Made by a program: the position numbers and the translations under genes. Below, one piece after another: positions 12,001 to 24,225 of a stretch of 27,500 bases of DNA (positions are counted from its first letter, which is position 1; every line of letters begins with the position of its first letter). The notes beneath the pieces are model-generated. The model searched no databases. It was not told where the DNA came from and saw nothing but the letters and a program-made list of their open reading frames with translations. Origin of the DNA: Theodoxus fluviatilis (lineage: Eukaryota > Mollusca > Gastropoda > Cycloneritida > Neritidae); the NCBI GenBank assembly GCA_034096865.1, contig JAWQFJ010029069.1:1-27500 (forward strand), written 5' to 3'.

Positions 12001-15000
12001 AAAAAGGAAGATTTAAGAATTTTTTTAAATGAAAGCACACATTTTCCTCACCTTATCGGTTTCTATTTCGCCTACAATGTCATCCTCCGCCACGCTATCA
12101 CCCACAGCTGTGGACAGAGATCAGTTATGCAATGAAAAATACAGCAGATAGCACATTAAAAAATTTCAGCATCAGACCAAGTTGCAAAGGCCAAAATGCA
12201 CAGAGCCTTACAAAACAGACTTGTATCCAAAATGGAATTTTCTGTGCAAGCATCACCACATGCTAAGTCAGTGTGGCAGGTCAACATTTATAATGGAAAG
12301 CAGAAATAGGGTTAATAGAGCCTCAGATACAAGAACCCTCATATTGTTCTGATGCTTTGGAGTCAACACAGCCCACTGCATCTCCAATCCCAACAAAGAC
12401 ATCAACTGAGACACATGTCGCAGCACCGCATGAGGCAGTGGCCCACTGAGGAACTAAATGAGGCAGAGATACTTCTGCAAAGGTTAAGTTTCAACTGATG
12501 TGGGTTGTACTCAGACCTGTCACTTTTCCCTCAATCAAAAACTGAACATTCATGTCAAAAAACAGAATTGGGGGTGGAAAACATCAGAATCGCCATGTTT
12601 TTACCTGTCGGTCAACTCACAACACAGAGTGTACTTGAATAACATTTCTACTCATTTCACAGATGTATAAACACTGTGACTACATGCAGTTAATGTTTGC
12701 CATCTCTTTCTCCTTTTTTTTGCACTTCATACAGGTTTGACATTGAGTTTCTACATTCACTTCTGTGATGAATTGGCCTTTAGCAGCACACACTTTGAAG
12801 GTTGCTAGATGTGACACACTGTGCCCTGGGACATCATGCTCACTGCACCAATTATGGAAAAAAAAAGTTGAATGAGTGATACTTGATTTGGAAAAATAGG
12901 TATTTTTAAGAATCTTCATGAAAAATCAGTATGATTCCAATTAAGACAGTATGGATGGCAGGTCTGTGTAGGCATGTTTCACAGTATTCAGGATCGAAGA
13001 TAACTTGACAAAGTCACTACCAATATTTTTGCTTGTGTGTGGTTTTGCAATAATGTTAGAATTTGTGTTGCATGTTTATTCAATAAAGATATAAAAAACA
13101 CAGTTTTGCTTGTTTTAAGCGAAAAATGTGCGTGTTTGATTTATTTATTTGTCTCCGGTCGTTACGATCTGGACTGACGCCATTTCCCTCTTCGACTTCC
13201 TGCATTCATGTCCACATTCAAAAATCACATTAATTTTCTTTAAGTTTACAACGATCGTATGAAAAATTCAATTAAAAACATGTGTGATGAATTTGTGATC
13301 ATCACCATGAAATTGTGTTACATATTTCACCAAGAAATCGTTCCAAGAAAAATACTCGATATTTCGCGTGTGTTTTGTCTGCAAAATCCGACTGAAGACA
13401 AAATATAAAACAACTGCTAGGAGTCGGATTTGCTTCTTTGTTATTCTACCAAAACATTATGAACATTAATTATTATTGTTCTATTGTTCATACAACGTTT
13501 ATTTTCAAAGTAAAACGCCTATAAACACTTATAATTTAGACTTTTCGATTACGAGATTGTGTGTCCGTCTGGATCTCGTAACGACCGATATATAAATAAT
13601 CGTTCTGTCCGCCATTTATCTTGACGTCACGTATCCCAGAAAAACCTCTTCCGGCATTCATTATGTTTGAATCTGGCAGCCACACGTGTTCTTTTGATCG
13701 TAGAAGGCAATTTTATTTGCCGAATCGTCTTTTTCTGATGTCCGTCCGGTAACGACCGTGATAACGACCACACTGGCACAGAGCTTGAAGCTGATATTTT
13801 GCCAATAATCGTGCATTTTCGGAATTTTACTACCCAAGATAGTTGTTTTTCTAGTTGGCTTCGTTCCCAGTTTGAAATATTTCAGTCTCAACTTTGCCTC
13901 ATTTGTAATGAAATAGTTTCATGCCAGTTTCTGATCGAATATACCGACGTTATTGTCACAGACGGAAAGGGAATGCGCATAGTTGACCGACGTTACTTTC
14001 CAAGACGGACTTTCAGTGGCAGGTTTTTACCGGCGTTACTTTGTCAGTAATAATTTGGAATCCACTATCATGATTTTATATAATAAGGACAATTCATGAG
14101 AAAATGTGGGAAGTGTTTTGTTTTTCCCTGACTTGAAGGACTTATCTGAAGCCAAAGTGGTAATCTTGCCGTAGCCACACATGACAACGGGTCTATATAA
14201 AACGTGCACCGGCGCTATCGGGTCAAACTACGGCGATCGCATTAGTCTTGGCAACGTTCAGCGGACGAATTAAACATCAAACTACGGCGATTTGACGTAA
14301 GTACGAGTTCTATAAGTATAAGCTAGCCACTATGTTTCAACTTTAGCTGGGCCGATAGTCGCCGGTAGTCGCCGATACGGCGATAGTCGCCGATAGCGCC
14401 GGTGCACGTTTTATATGGACCCCATGACAACAGGTAGTGTCACTTTTTTCCCCATCTGATCAAAACTGTCTTGGGTTTCCAATGTACATGATTTTTTATT
14501 TAGATAGTACTTTTTTCTTTTGTTTCCAATGTACATGATTTTTGTTATTTAGATAGTAATTTTTCCTATCTGATCAAAACCATTCTTTTGTTTCCAATTT
14601 TCATTACTTTGGATTAAGATTGTATTGAAAATGTGATCATTTGTGTTTCTTGAACATAAGTGCTGACCCTGGCGTACTCACTTGGGCACTTAATTATGTT
14701 TTATGCATGGTAGAAGTAATAATTTGGAATCCACTATCATGATTTTATATAATAAGGACAATTCATGAGAAAATGTGGGTTCCCAGTGTTTTGTTTTTCC
14801 CTGACTTGAAAGACTTATCTGAAGCCAAAGTGGAAATCTTGCCGTAGCCACACAGTAGTGTCACTTTTTTTCCTATATGATCAAAACTGTTCTTTTGTTT
14901 CCAATTTACATTATTTTTTAAATAAGATTGCATTGAGAATGTGGTCATTTGTGTTTCTTGAACATAAGTGCTGACTGGCGTACTCACTTGAGCACTTTAT

Positions 15001-18000
15001 TATGTTTTATGCATGTTTGAAATAATAATTTGGAATCCACTATCATGGTTTTATGTTAAAAGGACAATTGTAGCTCTCTGTTGATGTTTCTGTTAGAGTT
15101 GTTTTATTGAAAAACATGTATTTTCTATTATGTCTTGAAAATTTCATAAAAGTCGGCTCACGACCCCATTCAACATTTAGGGGGTAGGGATAGTTTCTGC
15201 TGTGCTACTTGTACTAAATGACTTTTTTTTCAATGCTTTTGGATTACATATGTTCTGGGCATTACAGGCTAACAATAAAATGTGTTGAAATTGATTCATC
15301 TCAACTTTTTTGTTTGTGAGTGAACTTAATTTCTCTTTCTAGATCTGAAATCTCGCTTGTCAATCATCTCCACATCAGCACTTCATCTATATCTTGGAAT
15401 GTTCATTTTTCTTTCTTTAGTTTTCTTCACAGATACATCCCACATGTTTTACAACAAGTAATACAGACTGTAGACTTATTTACTTGACAGAAAACATCGC
15501 ATTTCTATGAACACATACTTTTTTTTAAATGTGAAGGTAGGGTTGAATCGGAGCCTGCATCTGCCAGTGGAGGTTCTTGTTGTCTCTTAAACTTACTTTT
15601 TCATCAAGTTAAGAGCCTGGCCTTTCCAAAAAGCACACACACTTTGAGAAATATTGTGTTTAAAATTTTTCAATTTGTGTTGTGGAAAGGGAAGTGTTGA
15701 TACTGAATACTGTGAAACGCGTCTGTACCTTGGCAGCAGCAGCAGCAACTTCAGGTGACTTTCTTACTCAGGGTTGCCACCTGCAAAGCACACCTCATTG
15801 TTCACTGCAGAGCTATCTATGCCACAGCGCTAATCTATGTATCTGTGCTGTCCAGCTCTCACCTTTTTCCCACCTGACATCTCCCTCGCTGACAGACTCG
15901 GGGAAGGGTGGAGCAGCAACTTCTCTAACTTCATCACCTTCAAAAGATGAAGCACAGGAAAACATGCAGTCTCATGTGGTCAGACTTGCAGTAGTAATAA
16001 CACTTGATAAATCATTCCCTATGATACAAGCCTCTCAAAATAAAGCCATATCAAATAACATTTACATTTTAGTGAGCATTTCAAACACCAGGAAATTGAC
16101 ACAGAAAGAAAATCTTAACCACATATAAAACACAAGAGGGAGAGAAAAAAATCATAAAATCTAAAAAAATGGGCAAGCAACAATGTTATTGCAGACTGTT
16201 GCCAGTGGAAGTTCTCATGATCCTAGGAATGGTGGTTGTTGCTGTGGAGTCTGCATGACTGTCATGCCATATCACAGAGCAGGGATAGAACCACCAGCCA
16301 ACTCCACCACAGGAGCGAGGCCAAGGACACCTTTTTTGGCACCATTTACCATCAATGAAACGTGGACCATCATGGGTTCATGCTAAGCCTCAGCTACCAT
16401 TTACCATCAATGAAACGTGGACCATCATGGGTTCATGCTAAGCCTCAGCTACCATTTACCATCAATGAAACGTGGACCATCATGGGTTCATGCTAAGCCT
16501 CAGCTACCATTTACCATCAATGAAACGTGGACCATCATGGGTTCATGCTAAGCCTCAGCTACAATTTTTTGTTCCCCTCTCCCTTCCAACAATCCCTGAA
16601 CTTGCTTTGAGCGACATCATTTCCCCCAAGAGCAAACAAAACAAGAAGGGCAAAGCCCACACAACTCACATGCTGAGAGGATGTGAAAAATTGCTGTTTT
16701 TTAGACAACATTTACGGCCCCTGCGACCTTGACCTTGAAGCAAGGTCAAGTCACTATATGTGACCAGCCACGACAAAACCAGTGCTAAGTCGCGCGGCCC
16801 TAATTTGCGCTAAGTCTGAGAAAAGGCAGGGAGGGTCAATCTGGGTGATTTTCACTTTTTGATAAAAATAGATTCTACATGGTTCAAATTATCATGCCAG
16901 TAAAGGAAACATTTTGAAAAAATATATTTTGATGGTAAAATAAAGACTTTTGTGTTATGTATTGTTTCAAAAGCTCCCTGTAATTAGCGTTAATTGCCTC
17001 ATTTTAGCCGCAATAAACACACCTAAACCCTTGCAGAACCCCTTCGTGTTATATACCGTTAGAAAGGCCGCTCTCTCGGCATTCCCGCTCTGTGGATGTC
17101 GAAGAAAAATAAGGTCAGCTATTTTTGGAAAAGGAGTTTGAAATACCGTTGCTAAGGTGTTTAATGTCTGAAGAGGGTAAATCTTCTGAGACCGTTTTTT
17201 CAAAATGACCGCTGCTTCAGTACCCAACTTGAAATGCCTGTAACTCCTATTCTAATTAACTCACATTGTTCATTCTTATATCAAAACAAACAGAAATGAA
17301 TGCAGAATTCAAAAATATTAAAACCCTATTTTGTCCCAAAAATGACTTAGCACTGGTTTTGTCGTGGCTGGTCACATATATGGTTTTTTGACGCCTTGTC
17401 ATCATACACCGTCATGCCAAATTGGGTGTTGATAGACTTAATAGTCTCCGAGAAAAATCCAATGTTAAAGTTTTTTACGGACGACAGGACGCCCGGACGG
17501 ACGACACGGGTGAGTACATAGACTCACTTTTGCTTCGCATGTGAGTCAAAAAGGGTATACTATATCAGCTATCCCTATTCAATATGCCATAACAACAAAA
17601 TGCACCTGCATATTCCACCAGTTCTTGGTTTCATTACTGTCTTGCATACAGTCCATTTTGCATGCCCTGGGCCTTTCAGCAATCTACTTCAAGGACTTAA
17701 ACAACTCATTAGGGGAAAATTAAACTGGTTCTGAAAGGAAAAACCTTTTTTCTTTTTGGGGTTTTTGAAACATGTTTCATCACATACATAGCCTTCAAGA
17801 GGACAAAATGAAAGACACCTCCAATGTATTTTTCTTCTTAAGTCCACACCCTAAAGGAAGAAGAAAAAGAAAATGAAAGTTTACAGATCTCTTAAAAATG
17901 CAAAATGATGTATTACCAATGTAATGACAGGAATGAGCATAATGTCCTTGCCATAAACCAACTTTATGGGCAATATCATTCTCTTTTCCCCCTCTTCAAA

Positions 18001-18961
18001 CCCAGAACAAATTAACAGACACTTGCAGGCAGAATGGCCTGTTCCCACTCAATAAGTGATTCAGAGGGAGAACAAAGGAGGCAGGCTGGCACAGAGACAG
18101 GGTGATGTAAGGGGAAGGATGCTGGAGCCAGGGGTGATGGATGAGCAAGCCATTTGCACAGCAATACGTACAGAGGATAGCTGATGTCTGGAAGGAACGC
18201 AACTGATGCACTGCTAATGTTCTGCTCAAAGGCCTGAAAGAGATGGCACGTAGAGTGGTCACACACAGAAATGCGCCTTTGTTGGAAGAAAAGATAGTTC
18301 AATACTGCAAAAACATCACATGGCCTCAATCTCCAAGTAAATTGGAAATGAATCAAAGCGGGCTGACAGCTATCCATGGCTTTCCAGTCTTGCAATTTTG
18401 CAGAATAGTACCTTGTCCTTCCTCTTTGGGTTAATGTCTTTCAGCTGAAGCCCATTTATTGCAAGGATGCAGAGGAATCTATGAACAAATGGCAATTACT
18501 TTACAAAACATTTTCTCATCTCATTCACAAGTAAACAGAGAAATTGCATACCATGCCATGAAATTATCCCCACAAAGAACATTCTGGGCACACTATAACG
18601 GACCAAATGGATTAGATGTTGCAAAGAAAATTGGAGAAGAACATCTACTTACCGATGAATATGTGAACCTTTTTCATAAAGTACTTTCACACCGAAACCT
18701 TAAAAAGAGGAAAATGTCCACACTTTCACAAACCATGCTTCAGAATCTGCACTCCTCTAACAAATAAAATAGAATGAACTTTTAGTTTTATGTATTCATA
18801 ACATGACCTTAAACATGATTATTGCAGCATCAGCTGAGCTGATCAACTACATCTTTATACTAAAATAATTATTAGAACATGCTCAGTATATATTTGATAT
18901 TTAATGGCAGATTACATTTAATTTGGAAAAAAGAAGAAGACTCATACTTGGGAAATAAACA

Positions 18962-19001
<40 letters not shown>

Positions 19002-22000
19002 CCATAATCAAATCAGTCAACTTACTTCTTGCTCCTTTTGCTGAGGATAGGGCGTTCTGTTAAAGATTAAAAAATAAATAAATAAATAAACTTAGCATGG
19101 GAAAAGTGAACACATTCAGGAAAGCAAAACAAAAAGTCATTTCAGCTCTATACTTTGGGGACGGGGCAAGCCTGAACGCAAGGAGAGAGTTCACCATCCT
19201 AGACACTAGACATACGTTCCCAGTTGGTCTGGCTAAAAACTGCCTCCAACAGCTACAGAGGGTGTCTCCGGCAGAGAGCCGAGGTGATAGAGTGCAGGCC
19301 TTGTAATTAAGTGACAGGGACAGGTAGACACAGAACTTATTTCAACATCTTCTCCAGATCCCCTGCATGAATCGCATGCCATGCTGAAAGTGTCTGATGG
19401 CAAGCCCATCACCAAGTGCCCGCCATCACCAGTCTGTGTTTACCAGGGGCACAGCCAAGAGGCCCACAGGGTTTTAAGCCCTAGCTAAACACAGGCCATT
19501 AATATGCACACCAACTTGACTCTAGCACCACCTGCCTGACCTCTACCATTGCGTTGACGAGTGGGCAGGGCAGGACAAGAGGCAAGGTGAACTCTACAAA
19601 GACAGGTGAACTCTACATATAGAGTTATAATGAATTATCCACAGTGAGGACTTGGGAAAAGTTGTTAGGGAAATGATGGAATGCGACACAAAGACAATGA
19701 TTTCTAATAGGCATAAAGACTGATGAAAGGGGATACTCTCTTTAATAGATGATCTTTTACTATTTAGTTAAAGAGAAGACAAGTTGGGTGGCACTAAAAT
19801 ACATTCATAGAAGAGAGGCGGGCGCATGCATGCACTGGTTGCTCTCCTGTCACATCACACACACACTGCCTGGAGTCTCAGCATTCTAGGAGGGCTAGGG
19901 GAAGGTGGACTCCACTGGGCGACAGCTCTGTCCAAACATGTCCCCTCTTCAACCCCTCCCCAGGGTCCCCTCCCCTGCTACCCACCGAGCCTGGTACCTG
20001 GGAAATTGGGCTTCCTGATTGGGCTAACCCTTGTTTGAGGACAAATTACGCCAACTCCTCACTCATGCTGACAGGTTCTTCATTTCCCTCGCTTGTTTCT
20101 TCACAGCACTGGGCCATCTTAATGACACCACTTTCTGTTGACTGAGCTTCTTTGGTGCGTTCTTCAGCTTCTTCCCTGATCTAACCTGACAATTAGCTTA
20201 CAGCTGACATCAAACAAGCCTTGATTTCATTACTCAAGCTCAAATGACCCGGGGTCCTAAGTAGCAAGACCAGTTGACTGTTTCTCTGATAACTTGCCAC
20301 CTGGTGTCAGCCATCCAGGAAAGCAACAAGGTGATAACGGCTGAACTACATGAAACAATGGGGGTTGACGACAAGTGCAAACATTGCAGTTGGCAACTGC
20401 ATTGCATTATCTTCCTAGCCTCAAGTCAGGGCACAATAGGCTGCCTGGGTTCAGGAGGCGGGGCGTCTTAAGGGAAGCTCAGAAAGGCAGGACACCCATA
20501 TATTGATAGGGACAGGAGCGACAAGCAGTAGGCTGACATCAGAATCTATCTTGGCCTCTGACCTTGAGCAAGCCTCAGAGGCAGGGAGAGAGAGAAAGGT
20601 GCGAAGTTCATCAGGAGGGTGCCCCAGCTTGTGGTGGTACTGGGGAATTGGCCTGCCAGATCATAGCAGTATTGAGTGAAAGGTGAGCCAGGCCCGAGGC
20701 CCAGCAGGAGACAACTAGTCCGATAAGGGGGTACAACACAGGAAGCCAGGTAAACCCCGCAGGGGGACAGGGGGTGGCGACGGGGAGGGTGGAGGGGATA
20801 AACCATCTCTGTCGCCACTCGATAGCAAGCAGGCTGTTGCAGCAGCTGGTCGCCTCAAGCCATGCGTGACTTGGCCGTCAAAAGACGCAACTAACTGGCT
20901 CTTCCATCCCCATTGAAGCGGGCTTGCAATCTCCCAACCATACAATGCGGCCCGACACAGATGGCACCAGGAAAGGTTTAGACCGAAGATAACCACTCTT
21001 CCCAGCTCTACTTCAAAGGCAGGCGATGGCAGGTGAGGTGGAAGTTTGGTCGATCTACACTTAGTCGATACACTCGCCTCCTTGGACTGTTAATGCCAAA
21101 CCAACAGCGCCTCTCTTGTCAAACCAAAGCTGTGCCTCCACCGTCAACAACTTGAAGTGCACAGCCCATGGGCTAAAACAACTGATGATTTAGATAGCAC
21201 TACTTCAGTTGGCAGTACCGTCTCATGAACTGATCTGAAGAGTTTTACTGTGTGCTCACAGAAGTTTGACAAAAGAGCATAGGTAGTTCTCTTTTTTTTT
21301 AAATGTGTACACATCTCAATTAATTTCCGTCTTCAGCATTAAAACAAACAAACCTGTCATACATCAGTTAAAATCAAATGCAGTTGCTTCAGATTGAAGT
21401 ATTTGTTCCTCTGTTTTCTTGCCATCCAACGTTGTCAAAGTGTACAATTGAGCATAATGGTATGTCACAGCTTGAACAATACAGTGTGCCAAGTCCCCTA
21501 CATAAGTTAGTACAGTGGTGCAGATATAAAGGTCACATGCACAACTCAGTTTTCTGAACAAAAGATTTCACTCAAGTGAACACCTTCTGCAAACTTGCAC
21601 TATTCAAACATGCATGCATGCAATTATCAATATCACACCTAGTGCTAAAATGACGCTAGTGTTGAACAACAATATATAACAAGAAGGGCAAAGCCTACAC
21701 GACTCACATGCTGAGAGGATGTGAAAAATGGCTGTTTTTAGACAACATTTACGGCCCCTGCGACCTTGAAGCAAGGTCAAGTCACTGTGTATGTTTTTTG
21801 ACACCTTGTCATCATACACCATCATGCCAAAGTGGGTGTTGATAGACTTAATAGTCTCTGAGAAGAATCCAACGTTAGTTTTTTACGGATGACAGGACGC
21901 CCGGACTGACGACACGGGTGACCTAGTATGAAAGTATAACACGTGTACTACAATGTTATGAAGTTTGGAAGAGTTATCTTTCATAGTTCAGGGTCAAGGT

Positions 22001-24181
22001 CACTTCAAAATATGTATACAATCCAACTTTAAAGAGCTCCTGTGACCTTGACCTTGAAGCAAGGTCAATCAAACTGTATCAAAAGATAGGGATTACTTTG
22101 CCCTATATACCATATATAGGTCAGGTATCCAATCTCAAAACCTTCAGAGAAAATTGGGAAAATGTGAAAAATGGCTGTTGTTTAGACAACATTTACGGCC
22201 CGTGCGACCTTGACCTTGAAGCAAGGTCAAGTCACTATGTATGTTTTTTGACGCCATCATCATACACCATCATGCCAAATTGGGTGTTGATAGACTTAAT
22301 AGTCTCCGAGAAAAATCCAATTTTAAAGTTTTTTACGGACGCCCGGACGCCCGGACAGACGACACGGGTGAGAACATAGACTCACTTTTGCTTCGCATGC
22401 GAGTCAAAAAGGCAATGTCAGTGATCAACTGCATCTGAATGCACTTATTTAAAACTATTAAAGAAGTAAATCTACAGTTATTGTCTCCTTCCCAGAGATG
22501 AACAAGGTATTTTTGTTTCTATTGAAAGCTGAATAAACAGCAAAACATTTACTCCCACCCCCATTTAACAGCAAGTACACAGACAGACAAATCAAACAAC
22601 TAACAAAAGTTTTTTTGAGAATTAGTGAAGCCAGGTTTTTAGAAGGATAAGTTCATTTACCGCTGAGAAGCCCTCATAAATCACCTATTTCCATTGTCAA
22701 CTCTCACTTGTGCTCCCACCCCTATTTTCTACCTTGTCTGTCTTACCCCTTAAACTTCAGGCCCGAATTTTGGCTGCCCACAGCAGCAATGAAATAAGTT
22801 AACCTACAGATTGTTTAGCTACAGTGGGGGGAAAAGAAAGAAAAAAAGTTGTCGTTTAAAAAATGTAGTTTAGTGGGTTGACATAAAACAAACTTTAACT
22901 GAAAATGCTTTTAAAAAACTTAAATACTTGATTCCCCGAGTGCTCATTGCACAGGGAAGATGGGACAGCATACAGTTCATTGTTGCCTTCAATTCTTTTT
23001 ATTTATTTTTTTGATGATTGAAAAAAAGTTAAGGGTTGGCAGACAAAAACAGGGTGGGTTGGTTGGGTTACCATAACAACAAAAATTTTGTGGTGAGAGC
23101 CTAACCAACCAACAATAATAATAATAATAATAATAAGATAGTTTATTTATGCACATACCTTCTCTTGACAGGCAAGCTCACGGCGTTTACAATCCAAAGA
23201 ATCAACACTCATACAACCGCTCAACACCACATTCCCACAAAAACTCACACACTACACACATAAACAAAACAAAAACTAAAGTCCAATAGAACAAACTATA
23301 CAATATACACGGCACTTGCAAGCCAGGTCAAGTAAGGCGAAGCAGCTCAGTGGGTAAGGCGGATCGTAAGAGGTGGGTCTTTAGAGCACTTTTGAACTGG
23401 GGCAGTGTCAGAATGACAGACTGAGAGAGGGAGACTATTCCAGGTTACAGGTCCAATATAGGAGAAGGCATGCTGGCCTTGAGTTTTCTTGTTATGGAGG
23501 GGGACCTTGAGCATTCTAGAGTCAGCAGCTGAGCGTAGAGATCTGGAGGGCGTGTAGACTGTAAGAATTTCTGTAAGAGCGTGTGGTGCGGTGTTGTTGA
23601 TGGCCTTGAAGCATACTCCCTGATACAAAGACTAAAATTATGTCAGAATTGATGACTTCTTGTTTTTTTTAATCTGAAGGTAATGACTCAGTTTACTGTT
23701 TTATAATTTCCTTCATATTCTCAGAATATGTGGGCAGTAAAAATGATAGGTGCCATGTCCAACATAAGGCTGACAAAATTAGTGGGACCCCTATCGTTCA
23801 TACAAACATTAGTTATTACAATTGTCCCATCCTACCAAGAAAGCTGTCAAGAAACTATTCCATTGAAAGAATATAAAAAATAGACATTGTCTATGCATGC
23901 ACAGCAATCACATATATATGCATCTGTTACACATCTTGACTGAGTGATATTAAATCATCTTCAACAACCACAAGCAGAAATGTGAGATGTCTTACCCGAT
24001 TGTTTTGATCATCACATCCCATTTGCCTACTACTATGCCCCCCCCCAAAAAAAAAAACAACAAACAAACAAAAAAACAGAAGAAAAAAGAAGAAAAAGAA
24101 GAAGTAATTACAGTAAGTGAGTAACCTAACCAATCTTTTCCTTTCATCCTGACGTTAAACTTTTTTCAATCATAAAAAGAC

Positions 24182-24225
<44 letters not shown>

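Noticed and set aside
12052..12107. DLST as a processed or decayed pseudogene
   Set aside because: It has introns with proper GT-AG borders, all phases agree, there is no frameshift, and the lipoyl Lys and catalytic His/Asp are present.
20715..20996. Pro-rich minus-strand frame that might be a missing DLST exon
   Set aside because: Exons 1-3 already join in phase, the frame lacks matching splice signals, and nothing in it resembles DLST.
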